Positions 46,868 through 57,242 are shown, numbered from the stretch's first letter. The stretch: 64,000 bases of DNA from Halarcobacter ebronensis (GCF_013201825.1 NZ_CP053836.1:1798001-1862000), one strand, 5' to 3'. Translations and numbers: made by a program. Notes: generated from the letters alone by a model not told the origin.

Positions 46868-48235
46868 ATGAGTATCAAAGTTTGTAAATTTGGTGGAAGT
46901 TCCGTAAAGAACTCCTCCCAAATTAAAAAGGTCCTAGATATAGTAAAAGAGGATAAAAAAAGAAGAGTAATTGTAGTATCAGCACCAGGAAGAGATGAAA
47001 TATTTGATGAAAAAATAACTGATCATTTATTAAATCTTGCAAAAGAGGGAAAACACTTTTCTGAACACCCCTACTCTATTAAAAAAAATGAGAGTTTGAA
47101 TACTATTTTAAGTAAATTTAAAACCCTATGTGATGAATTAAAAATTGATAACAAAGAGATTTTGAATGAATTAAAAGAGGATTTAGAGAACTCTACTTTA
47201 AAAGACAAAAAAAGAGAAGCTTTCTTTCTCTCAAGAGGAGAACACTACAATGCAAAAATTATATGTGAATTTTTCAAAAAGAGCGGATTAAATACCATTT
47301 TAAAACTCCCTGAGGAATTTAAATTTATACTAAATGGGAACTTTTGTGATGGTAAAATCCAAGAAGAATCATATACAAATATTCAAAATACTTTTACTTT
47401 TGAAAAAGATGAAATATTTATTGTTCCAGGATTTTATGGAATAACAAAAGAGAATGAAATTGCAGTAATGAGTAGAGGAGGCTCTGATTTATCAGGTGGA
47501 GAAATTGCTTATGCTTTAGATGCAGATATGTATGAAAACTGGACAGATACAAATGGAGTTTATGAAGTGGACCCAAGAGTTATATCTAATGCAAATGTAA
47601 TTCCAAGATTAACTTTTAAAGAGATAAGGCTTTTAAGCTCAAAAGGTTTTAATGTCTTCCACTTTAATGCAATGCTAAATTGTAAAAAAAGAAAAATACC
47701 AATAAATATTAGAAATACAAATAATCCTGCACATCAAGGAACAATGATACTAAACGAAAGAGTTCCAATGGAGAATTTAGTAGGAATAGCAAAATTAGAT
47801 AATATGGCATCTATTCATATACAAAAAAATATGTTAGCTGATGAAATAGGTTTTACAGCTGAACTACTTAAAATTTTTGAAGAGTTTAATGTAAATACTT
47901 ACCACTATCCAACAGATAAAGATGATATTGCAATTTTAGTTGATCAAGAGGATTTAAAGGGAAATATAAATAATTTAAGACGAGCTATTGAAAAAAGATT
48001 GTTTACAAATACAATTACAGTTACCTATCATCTATCAATAATAACCCTTGTTGGAATAGGATTAAAAGAGAATACTTTTACAATAGTTGATGCCATAACT
48101 GCATTAAAAAACAACAATATAAGTTTTGAAATGTTTGATTTAAGTCCGTCTAAAATATCTTTTCATATTGGAGTTTCCCAAAATATTTCAGAAGCAGCAT
48201 TAAAGACTTTATATGAACATTTAATTAAAAAATAG
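46868..48235 (+). CDS. ask: Aspartokinase of the ectoine pathway
   Basis: 455 residues from the ATG at 46868, which has AAAGGG about 6 bases upstream and gives the standard start MSIKVCKFGGSSVKN; an earlier in-frame ATG at 46835 lacks a site. Kinase motifs SRGGSDLSGGEIAYA and NWTDTNGVYEVDPR, followed by ACT-type regulatory domains. Placement after ectC indicates the specialised Ask_Ect form that supplies aspartyl phosphate to EctB. Confidence 0.9.
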   Translation: MSIKVCKFGGSSVKNSSQIKKVLDIVKEDKKRRVIVVSAPGRDEIFDEKITDHLLNLAKEGKHFSEHPYSIKKNESLNTILSKFKTLCDELKIDNKEILNELKEDLENSTLKDKKREAFFLSRGEHYNAKIICEFFKKSGLNTILKLPEEFKFILNGNFCDGKIQEESYTNIQNTFTFEKDEIFIVPGFYGITKENEIAVMSRGGSDLSGGEIAYALDADMYENWTDTNGVYEVDPRVISNANVIPRLTFKEIRLLSSKGFNVFHFNAMLNCKKRKIPINIRNTNNPAHQGTMILNERVPMENLVGIAKLDNMASIHIQKNMLADEIGFTAELLKIFEEFNVNTYHYPTDKDDIAILVDQEDLKGNINNLRRAIEKRLFTNTITVTYHLSIITLVGIGLKENTFTIVDAITALKNNNISFEMFDLSPSKISFHIGVSQNISEAALKTLYEHLIKK

Positions 48236-48254
48236 AGGAGAAATCCTCTATTTT
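48229..48254. terminator. Bidirectional terminator between ask and proX
   Basis: An 11-base perfect stem (AAAATAGAGGA at 48229-48239; TCCTCTATTTT at 48244-48254) with a GAAA loop, flanked by A and T runs and overlapping both stop codons. Confidence 0.85.
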
Positions 48255-49219
48255 ACTGCTTTTGCCTCTTTTATCCAAGATTCAACTTTTGTTTTATTAT
48301 TATCTAACCATATTTTAACGTGTCTATCAATATCTTTCTCTTTTTTCTGACCATTTGTCATAAGCATATTTTCACCACTTACATCATTTACACTAAGTTT
48401 TACAATATCAAATAATTTTGCAATATCTTTATGTTTTGTTTTAACACTGGCATTAGATACAATTTTTTGTGAATTTACAGCAAAACCATAATCAACTCCA
48501 TTTGGCAATTTTGTAGAACTTTGGTTTGGATTAGCAGATTTAGTTACTTGTAAAAATACAACATCTTTTCCTGGAACTAATTTCCCACTTACCCAATATG
48601 GAGTCCAAGTATAATATAAAATTGGTTTCCCTGTTTTATAGTTTGCAATTGTATCTGCAATAAGTGCTGAATATTCACCTTGATTATGTTCAATTGTATC
48701 TCTTAATCCAAAAGCGTCTAATTGATACTCAATAACTTTTTCACATCCCCAACCTGCATTACAACCTGTTAAATCAGCTTTTCCATCTTTATTAGTATCA
48801 AAAATTTTAGCAATTTTTGGATCTTTTAAATCATTTATATATTTAATATTATATTTTTCCGCTGTTTTTTTATCTATTAAATAACCCTGGGCACATCCTG
48901 AAATAAACTCTGAATATTTTGCAAATTTATCTTCACCCAAAGCCTCTAGTTTTCCATTATGTAAAGGATCCCAACTTGAAGCTATAAAATATACATCATC
49001 ACTTGTTGCATTATTTGCAATTGTTTGATATGCTATATCATAACTCACATCATTAGTCATCTCCACATCATATCCCATCTTTTTTAGTAATTCAACTACA
49101 ATTTTCATTTGAAAAGACTCTTCAGCTATATTTGTTTTCAAAGCTGTAATCTTTGCAGCGCTCAATCCTGTTGAAAGTAATAGTGAAACTAGTGCTCCTA
49201 ATATTATTTTTTTACTCAT
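48248..49219 (-). CDS. proX: Glycine betaine/proline ABC transporter, substrate-binding protein
   Basis: 323 residues: signal peptide ([22 protein letters not shown]), then an OpuAC-type binding domain. The Trp-rich sites (SSWDPLHNG, YYTWTPYWVSG) and the Cys pair in GCNAGWGCE resemble ProX of E. coli. Last gene of the proVWX operon; one base overlaps proW. Confidence 0.92.
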   Translation of the reverse strand: MSKKIILGALVSLLLSTGLSAAKITALKTNIAEESFQMKIVVELLKKMGYDVEMTNDVSYDIAYQTIANNATSDDVYFIASSWDPLHNGKLEALGEDKFAKYSEFISGCAQGYLIDKKTAEKYNIKYINDLKDPKIAKIFDTNKDGKADLTGCNAGWGCEKVIEYQLDAFGLRDTIEHNQGEYSALIADTIANYKTGKPILYYTWTPYWVSGKLVPGKDVVFLQVTKSANPNQSSTKLPNGVDYGFAVNSQKIVSNASVKTKHKDIAKLFDIVKLSVNDVSGENMLMTNGQKKEKDIDRHVKIWLDNNKTKVESWIKEAKAVK

Positions 49220-50241
49220 TATTTCTCCTTTTTAACTAGTTTATAAATTAATCCTGCTGGTCCCTTTTGATACCATTTTATTTTTTGACTTTTATCTCTT
49301 GTTCCCATTGCTTGTGTTAATCTATCTAAAATAACCGCCAATAAAACAATTCCTAATCCACCAACAGCTGCAAGTCCAATATCAAGTCTTCCTATTCCTC
49401 TTAAAACCATCTGCCCTAAACCGCCAACGGCAATCATTGAAGCAATAACAACCATTGATAAAGCAAGCATCAAGGTTTGATTTATTCCTGCCATAATTGT
49501 TGGCATTGCAACTGGAATTTGTACTTTAAAAAGCATCTGTCTTGAACTTGCTCCAAAAGACCTAGAGGCTTCAATCAAATCCTCTGGGACTTGTCTAATT
49601 CCTAAATTTGTTAATCTAATAAGAGGTGGCAATGCAAAAATAATAGTAACAATAACTCCAGGAACATTACCAATACCAAATAGCATTACAATAGGTATTA
49701 AATAGACAAAAGCTGGAGTTGTTTGCATTGCATCTAATATTGGTCTTAGGATACTATCAACCCTATTACTTCTTGCACTCCATATTCCAAGTGGTAATCC
49801 AATAATAACTGAGAATAGAACAGCGGTTATAACTAAAGCCAAAGTAACCATTGACTCTTCCCACGCACCAATAAAACCAATTAATAAAAAAGATAAAAAA
49901 GTACCAAAAGCCATCTTTTTTGTGGAGAATTGAAGAGCTAGAAGAACAAAAAAAGCAATAACCACATAAGGTGAAAGATATTGCAAAAAGCCTTCAATTG
50001 ACTTTAATACAAAATCAATTGGTGCCTTTGCTAAAATAAAAAAGTCTCTAAAATTCTCAACAAGCCAATTAATACCTGAGTTTGTCCAGGCATCAAAAGG
50101 AATAACTGCATTATCAAAAGGGTGTAAAATATCAAAACTTTGCGAACTATCTAAATTATCAGCTGTTGTATGTACCCAATCTACAGATGATTGTTTATCT
50201 GCTTGAGCCGTAGAAGCATTTCCCCAAGGATCATTACTCAT
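49219..50241 (-). CDS. proW: Glycine betaine/proline ABC transporter, permease
   Basis: 340 residues: a soluble N-terminus of about 70 residues, then seven or so helices with the permease coupling motif ([22 protein letters not shown]). Matches ProW. The start overlaps proV by 8 bases. Confidence 0.94.
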   Translation of the reverse strand: MSNDPWGNASTAQADKQSSVDWVHTTADNLDSSQSFDILHPFDNAVIPFDAWTNSGINWLVENFRDFFILAKAPIDFVLKSIEGFLQYLSPYVVIAFFVLLALQFSTKKMAFGTFLSFLLIGFIGAWEESMVTLALVITAVLFSVIIGLPLGIWSARSNRVDSILRPILDAMQTTPAFVYLIPIVMLFGIGNVPGVIVTIIFALPPLIRLTNLGIRQVPEDLIEASRSFGASSRQMLFKVQIPVAMPTIMAGINQTLMLALSMVVIASMIAVGGLGQMVLRGIGRLDIGLAAVGGLGIVLLAVILDRLTQAMGTRDKSQKIKWYQKGPAGLIYKLVKKEK

Positions 50242-51439
50242 AATCTACTCCTTCATCAAATACTTTTAATAGCCTACTTTTTGAAATGGTACCTTTATAT
50301 TTACCTTCTTCATTTATTACTGCAGTAGGATATTTATGCTCTGCAATATCAGAGATAAATTCAGATATTTGAAGATTTTCATTAATAGGACTTTCATCAA
50401 TTATTGCATCATGAATTGTGCCACCTACTCTTTTTTGCTCTTTTAATGATTCTAAGGTTAGAATTCCAATATATTTACCACTCTTTTCAATAAAATATGC
50501 ATAATCATCATCAAAATCTGAGATATATTGTAAAGCAGCTTTTATCCCTGTTCCCTCTTTATTTATTATTGTTGAGCGTACTTTTTTTGCAATATGAGAT
50601 GCTGTTAAAACTGAAGTTACATCAACACCTTTAAAAAATGATTTTATATAATCATTTGCAGGATTGTTTATAATCTCTTCAGGAGTTCCAATTTGAGAAA
50701 TCTCACCATTTTGCATTATTGCTATTCTATCCCCTATTCTAATTGCTTCATCTAAATCATGTGAAATAAATACAATAGTTCTTTGGGCACTATTTTGAAG
50801 TTGCAGAAGTTCATCTTGCATCTCTGTTCTAATAAGAGGATCCAAAGCGGAAAAAGCCTCATCCATAAGCATAATATCTGGATTATTAGCTAAAGCTCTT
50901 GCAAGTCCTACACGTTGTTGCATACCTCCACTTAGCTCATCTGGATATGATAATCCATAATTTTCAAGTCCTACTTGCTTTAAAGCATCAAGAGCAGCCT
51001 CATATCTACTTTTTTTATCAACTCCACTTAACTCCAAACCAAATGAAACATTATCCAAAATATTCATATGTGGCATAAGTGCAAAAGATTGAAAAACCAT
51101 TGAAATTTTCTTTCTTCTTATCTCTATTAAATCTTTATCATTAAGATTTGTAACATCAGTTTCATCAATATATATTTTTCCAGAAGTTGGCTCAATAAGC
51201 CTATTAAGTAATCTAACTAAAGTAGATTTTCCAGAGCCTGAAAGCCCCATTATTACAAAGATTTCACCTTCGTATATTTCAAAACTAGCATCTTGAACAC
51301 CTATAGTCATACCAGTTTTCTTAAAAATTTCCTCTTTTGATTTTCCATTTTGTAGCATTTTTAAAGCTTTTTTAGGTTCTTCTCCAAAAACTTTAAATAC
51401 ATTTTTAACAACAAGTTTTTTATTTTTTTTATAATAAAT
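50234..51439 (-). CDS. proV: Glycine betaine/proline ABC transporter, ATPase ProV; apparent AUU start
   Basis: Walker [10 protein letters not shown], signature LSGGMQQR, Walker [12 protein letters not shown], and a C-terminal CBS-like pair. The first ATG (51358) would remove a segment ([21 protein letters not shown]) that clearly aligns with the ProV N-terminus of E. coli. Upstream of it, back to the in-frame TAA, there is no ATG, GTG or TTG. ATT at 51437-51439 lies 7 bases after AGGAG (51447-51451), so I place the start there, giving 401 residues, close to E. coli ProV (400). Confidence 0.85.
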   Translation of the reverse strand: MYYKKNKKLVVKNVFKVFGEEPKKALKMLQNGKSKEEIFKKTGMTIGVQDASFEIYEGEIFVIMGLSGSGKSTLVRLLNRLIEPTSGKIYIDETDVTNLNDKDLIEIRRKKISMVFQSFALMPHMNILDNVSFGLELSGVDKKSRYEAALDALKQVGLENYGLSYPDELSGGMQQRVGLARALANNPDIMLMDEAFSALDPLIRTEMQDELLQLQNSAQRTIVFISHDLDEAIRIGDRIAIMQNGEISQIGTPEEIINNPANDYIKSFFKGVDVTSVLTASHIAKKVRSTIINKEGTGIKAALQYISDFDDDYAYFIEKSGKYIGILTLESLKEQKRVGGTIHDAIIDESPINENLQISEFISDIAEHKYPTAVINEEGKYKGTISKSRLLKVFDEGVDYE

Positions 51440-51643
51440 TTTTAAACTCCTATAATTTTATTTACATATGAAATGTAATATTTTTACAACTATTATGTAT
51501 AAATTATACTTAATATAAGATAAAGTGATCTTAAATGCATCATTGTTTAAGAAAGAAAATTTGGATTTTAAAACAAAAAAATATTTATGAAATTATATGT
51601 GGTATTTAGATTATGTGGTGTGAAAAGAGATTAAAATATAAAA

Positions 51644-52291
51644 TTATTCAGTTTTATTTTCAACCTCTTTTTCTAAATCTGTTTTTGTAAGCGATGCAAT
51701 TTTTTCATCAATAAGTGAAAGTGTTCTCTCTTGTGTTTTATAAGATATTTCAGGAAGCTCTCCACCCCATAGTTTTTCAGCCTCTTCAAAACCTTTTACA
51801 ACTCCAGCTCTAACTTCTTCTAAAGCTTTAACATCATCACCTGCAAGGCCAATAACAAAAGAACTTACTCTATTTGAAGTCTCAGTAACCCCAAAAAATC
51901 CTTCATCTGAAACTAACTCTTTAGCTTCATCAGCAGTTAAGTCTGTAATTGCTTTACCTGTATATCCGATATCTGCTAAACTAAATCCATTATTTATCTC
52001 TTTACCTGAAAGGAAATCATAAATATTTTCATTATCTATAATATTTATTAAAGCCTTTTGTGTATTTGAATTCTCATAAGTAAATTCAGAACTTTTAATA
52101 TTTAGATATACCTTTAAACTCTCCATAGAGATAGAGACATTAACAGCAGAATTATGGATTTTACTTTTGTAACTTGAATCATCTATAGCACTATCTTTAG
52201 GCTGATTCTGATTTTTTGTTAACTCTTGTTCAACATTTGAATCATACGCTTTATAGTTAGCAATATTGTTATTTAACTCTAAAGATTCCAT
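51644..52291 (-). CDS. Unknown protein with a conserved-looking C-terminal domain
   Basis: 215 residues, soluble, acidic; an Asn/Ser-rich N-terminal third and a C-terminal domain (GFFGVTETSNRVSSFVIGLAGDD...GFEEAEKLWGGELPEIS). I have seen similar C-termini in proteobacterial proteins with uncertain names and assign no function. AAGGAG precedes the ATG. It stands alone between proV and the L,D-transpeptidase gene. Confidence 0.7.
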   Translation of the reverse strand: MESLELNNNIANYKAYDSNVEQELTKNQNQPKDSAIDDSSYKSKIHNSAVNVSISMESLKVYLNIKSSEFTYENSNTQKALINIIDNENIYDFLSGKEINNGFSLADIGYTGKAITDLTADEAKELVSDEGFFGVTETSNRVSSFVIGLAGDDVKALEEVRAGVVKGFEEAEKLWGGELPEISYKTQERTLSLIDEKIASLTKTDLEKEVENKTE

Positions 52292-52460
52292 AATTAACTC
52301 CTTTCATAGATATTTTCTTAATTATAATTTTACATTTCTTAAAATTTGATTAAATCAAATACCATGTAACAAAAAGGCAACCAACATAGAATGAGAACTT
52401 TTAGATTATTTTCATTATAATATTTATACATAGACCAAAATAACTAAGGATTTTGCAAGT

Positions 52461-54230
52461 ATGAATAAAATTTATGGAATTTTATTTATTTTATTTTTTT
52501 CATTTAATCTATTTGCTTCTTATTTAAAAAGTGATCAATTTAATGAAGTAGAATATAGCAACTTGCATTTAGTTTCTGCAATTGAAGAGGCATTAAAACA
52601 GAAACAAAACTTAGATATCAATAGTCGCTTATTATATAAATATTATAAAAAACATAAATTTAAACCATTTTTTACCCAATATCGTCGAATAAATAATTTA
52701 GCAGTTGGGTTGATTAATGAAATAAAAAATGATGAAGCTTTAAAATTAAATCTTTCTAAACTTCTTCCCCTAGATCAAGTTGATATAAGAACAGAACTTT
52801 TAAAAAACAATCCAACAGTTGAAAATATCATAAATTTTGATTTTCTTTTGGTCTCTGTTTATCATAAATATATGACTCTTCTTTCAAAAGGAAGTGTAAA
52901 TTGGAGTCTTTTTCAAAAAGAACTTGATGAACTAAAAGAGAAGGAAAATATCAATGCAAACTGGCAAAGATATAAGACTAAAAAAGATATTAGACTTCTG
53001 TTATACAAAGCATATGACTATAACAATATTCATATTGCTCTTGATGAAGTAAATTATACTTTTTTAAATGCAAAATTACTATCAGAAGCAATACATAACT
53101 ATGAACAAATGGCTAAAAGTGGTGGTTATATAAAAATACCAAATTTTCACAAAGCTCTTAAATTGGGAGAATACTATCCAGAAATTGGGGTAATAAGAGA
53201 GAGATTAAAACAAAACAATCTTATAACACAAAAAGATAAAGATATTGAGACAATAAACATTGACAAGAGTACCTCTTCTATTAATATAAACAATAATACT
53301 TTATTACCAATAAAAAATTCTAATGAGTTGTATGACAAAGAACTCCTTGAAGCAATTAAAAAATTTCAAAAAAACCATGGTCTTATTCCAGATGGAATTA
53401 TTGGTAAAAACACTTTAAATGCCTTAAATATGCCAATAGAAGAAAAAATTAAAAAAATGAGAATAAATCTGGAAAGAATGAGATGGCTTCCTAGAAATCT
53501 TGGAGATAAATATATTCTTGTAAATATTCCTGATTTTACAATGAAAATGTACTCAAATAAAGAAAAGATCCTTGATATGCCAATAATAGTAGGTGGTTCA
53601 AAACACCCTACTCCAATTTTTAGCCACAGAATGTCGCAAATTGTTTTAAATCCTTATTGGAGAATTCCCCAAGGGATAGTAAAAGATGAAATTATTCCAA
53701 ATTTGATAAAAAATCCAAACTATTTAGAAGAGGAAGATATAAAAATTCACGAAAATTGGGATCATGATTCAATTGAGTATGATACAAAAGAGTTTGATTG
53801 GAATATTTTTTTAAATAATAATCTTATAGGGAATGAAGAGAGTGCTCCAATGAGATTTATTCAAATTCCTGGAGACAAAAATCCTCTTGGAAAAATGAAA
53901 TTTCTATTTCCAAATCAATATTCAGTCTATTTGCATGATACTCCATTTAAAAATCTTTTTGAAAATAGTAATAGAGCACTTTCACATGGTTGTATAAGAT
54001 TATCTAATCCTAAAGATTTACTAAAAACTATCCTTTCACAAAATTCAAAAATTAGTTATGAAGAAGCAGATGAAATTTTAAAAAATAGAGATAGAGTCGA
54101 GTTTGAATTAGATAAAAAAATACCTGTTCACATTGTCTATTTAACCTCTTGGATAGATGAAGAAGGGGAATTACAGTTTAGAAATGATGTATATGGTTAT
54201 GACAAAATGCAAGAGAAGCTTCTTTTCTAA
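52461..54230 (+). CDS. L,D-transpeptidase of the YcbB/LdtD type
   Basis: 589 residues: signal peptide (MNKIYGILFILFFSFNLFA), a helical N-terminal region, a peptidoglycan-binding module near 290-320 (LLEAIKKFQKNHGLIPDGIIGKNTLNAL) and a YkuD catalytic domain ending with SHGCIRLS, nucleophile Cys511. It forms 3-3 cross-links or attaches proteins to peptidoglycan. Size and the capping insert are in line with YcbB. Convergent with the next gene, two bases apart. Confidence 0.9.
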   Translation: MNKIYGILFILFFSFNLFASYLKSDQFNEVEYSNLHLVSAIEEALKQKQNLDINSRLLYKYYKKHKFKPFFTQYRRINNLAVGLINEIKNDEALKLNLSKLLPLDQVDIRTELLKNNPTVENIINFDFLLVSVYHKYMTLLSKGSVNWSLFQKELDELKEKENINANWQRYKTKKDIRLLLYKAYDYNNIHIALDEVNYTFLNAKLLSEAIHNYEQMAKSGGYIKIPNFHKALKLGEYYPEIGVIRERLKQNNLITQKDKDIETINIDKSTSSININNNTLLPIKNSNELYDKELLEAIKKFQKNHGLIPDGIIGKNTLNALNMPIEEKIKKMRINLERMRWLPRNLGDKYILVNIPDFTMKMYSNKEKILDMPIIVGGSKHPTPIFSHRMSQIVLNPYWRIPQGIVKDEIIPNLIKNPNYLEEEDIKIHENWDHDSIEYDTKEFDWNIFLNNNLIGNEESAPMRFIQIPGDKNPLGKMKFLFPNQYSVYLHDTPFKNLFENSNRALSHGCIRLSNPKDLLKTILSQNSKISYEEADEILKNRDRVEFELDKKIPVHIVYLTSWIDEEGELQFRNDVYGYDKMQEKLLF

Positions 54231-54232
54231 AA

Positions 54233-55357
54233 CTATTTAGAAAAGTTTTTTTGTAGATTCTCTTTTAAAGCAGCTATTTGACTCTTTTGTAAGAAATACT
54301 TATCTTCAATTAGATATTTCATAAATCTAACCTCTGCATTTGTAAAACCGTCTAACTCTTTATCTCTTATTGAAGTCTCTTTTGTTGTAACTCTTACTCT
54401 TTTTAATTTTCCATTACTATTTTTAACATAAAAAACAATATCAAACTCTTTTGTATTGATTTTCTCAATTGTTACAAAAATATTCTCTATTTCATCACTA
54501 TATGAAGGAACTATATATAAAAACTCCTCAGGATTCATAAATCCTATATAAAGTTTTGTATAGATATCAAAATATAGACTCATTCTTTTTGATTTAAAGA
54601 AATTAAAATTTATAAAATATGGATTTTTAGTTCTACTTTTCTTTAATATCCAATCTAATGTTTGAAAATAGACAAACTTTTCATGCTCAATTGTATATGC
54701 CTCAATAAATTTTTTATTATCATATTTAGTACTTAAAGCTGCTTTGTCTTTGTTATAGGCAATTCTTTTTAGAAGATCATCATTCTCTATATCTTTTGTA
54801 ATCCAAATTGTACAAAAGTTAGGAAACCTTCTTAAACCAACTGTACCTTCTGTTAATACAATTAAAGCTCTAATGTGAATATTTGGGAAAAGCAATTTTA
54901 AAAGAGCATATTTTTTATCTAATCTTTTATTTAAACTAACTGTCTTTTTAGAAGTACTCATCTCAACAAAATACAAAGCATCATCTGTAAAAAAGAGAGC
55001 ATCAAATTCACTAATATCTTTATAATTTGATTTATAAACAATTTGTAAACTTCTATCTATCATAAGTCCTGTTTTATAAAACTTATCAACTCTATTTTGA
55101 TGGGGACCTTTTAAAACAAATTTTTTAATAAGATCATTTTCATTTGCATAATCAAGAAGTAACTCATAAATTATATTTTCATAAACTTCACCTTTAAAGC
55201 TATTATATGTAGCCATATTCTCCATTGAAATATCTAAATTCTCTGATTTTAAAAGTGGTTTTATATTTTTTGATGAGTATTTGTATGAAAAGAGATTTTT
55301 CTCTATTTTTGATATATCTAAACTTTTTATCTGGTCTGTGATTTTTAACTGTTGCAA
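54233..55357 (-). CDS. Unknown protein with a PD-(D/E)XK nuclease-like core
   Basis: 374 residues if it starts at the TTG at 55357; the frame extends to 55594, but a -10 (TATAAT at 55392-55397) lies inside that extension. AGGGAG precedes the TTG at an unusually long distance, so the start is uncertain. Residues 55-140 run GEVYENIIYELL...EFDALFF...ALYFVEMSTSKK, like the E...D...ExK core of Card1/DUF1887-type nucleases, though the expected Lys after Glu is Ser here (E132, K137/138). Function unknown; active-site loss is possible. Confidence 0.65.
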   Translation of the reverse strand: MQQLKITDQIKSLDISKIEKNLFSYKYSSKNIKPLLKSENLDISMENMATYNSFKGEVYENIIYELLLDYANENDLIKKFVLKGPHQNRVDKFYKTGLMIDRSLQIVYKSNYKDISEFDALFFTDDALYFVEMSTSKKTVSLNKRLDKKYALLKLLFPNIHIRALIVLTEGTVGLRRFPNFCTIWITKDIENDDLLKRIAYNKDKAALSTKYDNKKFIEAYTIEHEKFVYFQTLDWILKKSRTKNPYFINFNFFKSKRMSLYFDIYTKLYIGFMNPEEFLYIVPSYSDEIENIFVTIEKINTKEFDIVFYVKNSNGKLKRVRVTTKETSIRDKELDGFTNAEVRFMKYLIEDKYFLQKSQIAALKENLQKNFSK

Positions 55358-55391
55358 CTTATAAAACTTTATTAACTCCCTAAATTTGCTG

Positions 55392-55397
55392 ATTATA
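55392..55397 (-). promoter_or_regulatory. Candidate -10 of the PD-(D/E)XK-like gene
   Basis: TATAAT on the minus strand. It places transcription start near 55385, which rules out the first 70 or so codons of the longest frame. Confidence 0.5.
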
Positions 55398-55475
55398 CCT
55401 AAAGTATTCTGTTTTGTAAAGTATAATTTAATCAAATAAAAATATAATGTGAAATAAAGGAAATAAATATCTAAA

Positions 55476-55994
55476 ATGAAACATATAATACTTTTGATTA
55501 TTACAGTTTTTCTCTTTTTAGGATGTAGTGTTAAAAATGAAAATTTTTTGGAAAAACAAGATAAATTTAAAACAAAAACAGATGAACTATACACTTTGAT
55601 TCTCTCTATCTCAGATAAAATAGATAAAAATGAAGCCTATAGTGTTGCACAAAATAGTGTAACTTATTCTGACTACTTGGCTTTAAAATATGATGCAGTA
55701 ACGCCAGCATTATTTAACAATTTTTTAATAAATATAAATATAAAAAAAAGAGGCTTATGTTATCACTATGCAAATGATTTGCTTTTTTATCTTAAAACTA
55801 AACGCTATAAAACCTTTGACATATTAAAAGTTGTAGCAAATGAAAATGAATATTTTGAACACAACAGTCTTATAATAACCAGATACGATATAGATTTTAA
55901 AGATAGTATTATTTTAGATGCTTGGAGAAATAGTGGAGATCTTTTTTTCTCAAAGGTAAAAGATGATAAAAAATATTTTTGGGAAGTTAAATAA
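55476..55994 (+). CDS. Lipoprotein with a possible Cys-His-Asp protease triad
   Basis: 172 residues: lipobox LFLGC with lipidated Cys17, then a soluble domain carrying GLCYHYA (Cys95), FEHNS (His129) and LDAWRNSGD (Asp148) in the order and spacing of transglutaminase-like or papain-like peptidases. I do not know the family by name. Divergent from the PD-(D/E)XK-like gene. Confidence 0.7.
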   Translation: MKHIILLIITVFLFLGCSVKNENFLEKQDKFKTKTDELYTLILSISDKIDKNEAYSVAQNSVTYSDYLALKYDAVTPALFNNFLININIKKRGLCYHYANDLLFYLKTKRYKTFDILKVVANENEYFEHNSLIITRYDIDFKDSIILDAWRNSGDLFFSKVKDDKKYFWEVK

Positions 55995-56022
55995 AAAGAG
56001 AGTCTATTTTAACTCTCTTTTT
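55993..56022. terminator. Bidirectional terminator between the lipoprotein and the MFS gene
   Basis: An 11-base perfect stem (AAAAAGAGAGT; ACTCTCTTTTT) with an 8-base loop, flanked by A and T runs, overlapping the ends of both convergent genes. Confidence 0.85.
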
Positions 56023-57242
56023 AATTTTTTCACATCAATAAGCATTAAAACTGACACCACTAATGCAATTATAAAAAATGCCGCAAAAACATAAAGAGTT
56101 TGGGCATAACTTCCTGTCATATCTTTTACAATTGAGATAATAAGTGGTCCAACAAGTCCTGCTGCTGCCCAAGCAGTTAAAATATAACCATGAATTGCTC
56201 CAAGTTCTTTTGTACCAAAAATATCACCAATATAAGCTGGAATTGAAGCAAAACCTCCCCCATAACAAGTCATAATAAAGTATAAAACAAATTGAAAAAC
56301 AACTATTTGTGTAATTGAAGGTAACATATAAAAAGCAACTACTTGAGTAGCAAAAAAGATAATATAAACAACGGGTCTTGTTATAATATCTGAAATTGAA
56401 GCCCAAAGAATCCTTCCTGCTCCATTAAATATTCCCATTAATCCAACGGCAGCAGCTGCTGCAATTGCTGAAATTCCTACAACCTCTTGCAATAAAGGGG
56501 AAGCAACACCAATAATTGCTATTCCACAAGTCACATTTATAAAAAGCATAAGCCAAAGACCATAAAATCTTGGAGTCTTTAATGCCTCTTTTAGTGTTAA
56601 GTTTGCCAAATCTTTTTTAAGAGTTTTTTTACCCTCTTGTAGCTTCTTTTTAAATCTTTTTGGCATAAAATCTGCCTCAGGTTTTTGTAAATATAAGGCA
56701 GATAAAAACATTATTACAAAATAAGTGGCACCCAAAATAAAAAAAGTATTTGCAATTCCAACTGCCTCTATTAGAATTTTAATTGTAGGACCCCAAATAG
56801 CCGAAGCAAAACCAAATCCCATAATAGCCAAACCAGTAGCCATTCCTCTTTTATCAGGAAACCATTTAACCAAAGTAGAAACAGGTGAGATATATCCTAT
56901 TCCCAGTCCACAGCCACCTAAAACTCCATAAAAAAAGTATAAAAGAAGTTTTGACTCCATCAAAATTGCAAGTCCAGAACCCATGGTTCCCAAACCAAAA
57001 AATGATGCAGCTATAATTGCAGAAACTCTAGGACCATTTTTTTCAACAAATTTTCCCATAAGAGCAGCAGAGAGTCCCAAAAAAAGTATTGCTATACTAA
57101 AAGAGATAGTAACATCAGTCAAACTCCAATGTAAACTCTCTTGAATAGGCTTTACATAAACACTCCAAGCATAAACAGAACCTATGCAGATATGCACACC
57201 AACTGCCGCAAGTGCCATAAGCCAACGATTTTTCTCAACCAT
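56004..57242 (-). CDS. MFS transporter, oxalate/formate antiporter (OFA) type
   Basis: 412 residues, twelve helices. The N-terminal stretch GVHICIGSVYAWSVYVKPI and the SPVSTLVKWFPDKRGMATGLA segment are typical of the OFA subfamily, which moves monocarboxylates such as oxalate, formate or lactate. The actual substrate cannot be told. Single gene with its own terminator. Confidence 0.82.
   Translation of the reverse strand: MVEKNRWLMALAAVGVHICIGSVYAWSVYVKPIQESLHWSLTDVTISFSIAILFLGLSAALMGKFVEKNGPRVSAIIAASFFGLGTMGSGLAILMESKLLLYFFYGVLGGCGLGIGYISPVSTLVKWFPDKRGMATGLAIMGFGFASAIWGPTIKILIEAVGIANTFFILGATYFVIMFLSALYLQKPEADFMPKRFKKKLQEGKKTLKKDLANLTLKEALKTPRFYGLWLMLFINVTCGIAIIGVASPLLQEVVGISAIAAAAAVGLMGIFNGAGRILWASISDIITRPVVYIIFFATQVVAFYMLPSITQIVVFQFVLYFIMTCYGGGFASIPAYIGDIFGTKELGAIHGYILTAWAAAGLVGPLIISIVKDMTGSYAQTLYVFAAFFIIALVVSVLMLIDVKKLKRELK

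Noticed and set aside
55358-55594. N-terminal extension of the PD-(D/E)XK-like protein
   Set aside because: A -10 element for the gene lies inside it and it overlaps the divergent lipoprotein start; the extension has no conserved features.
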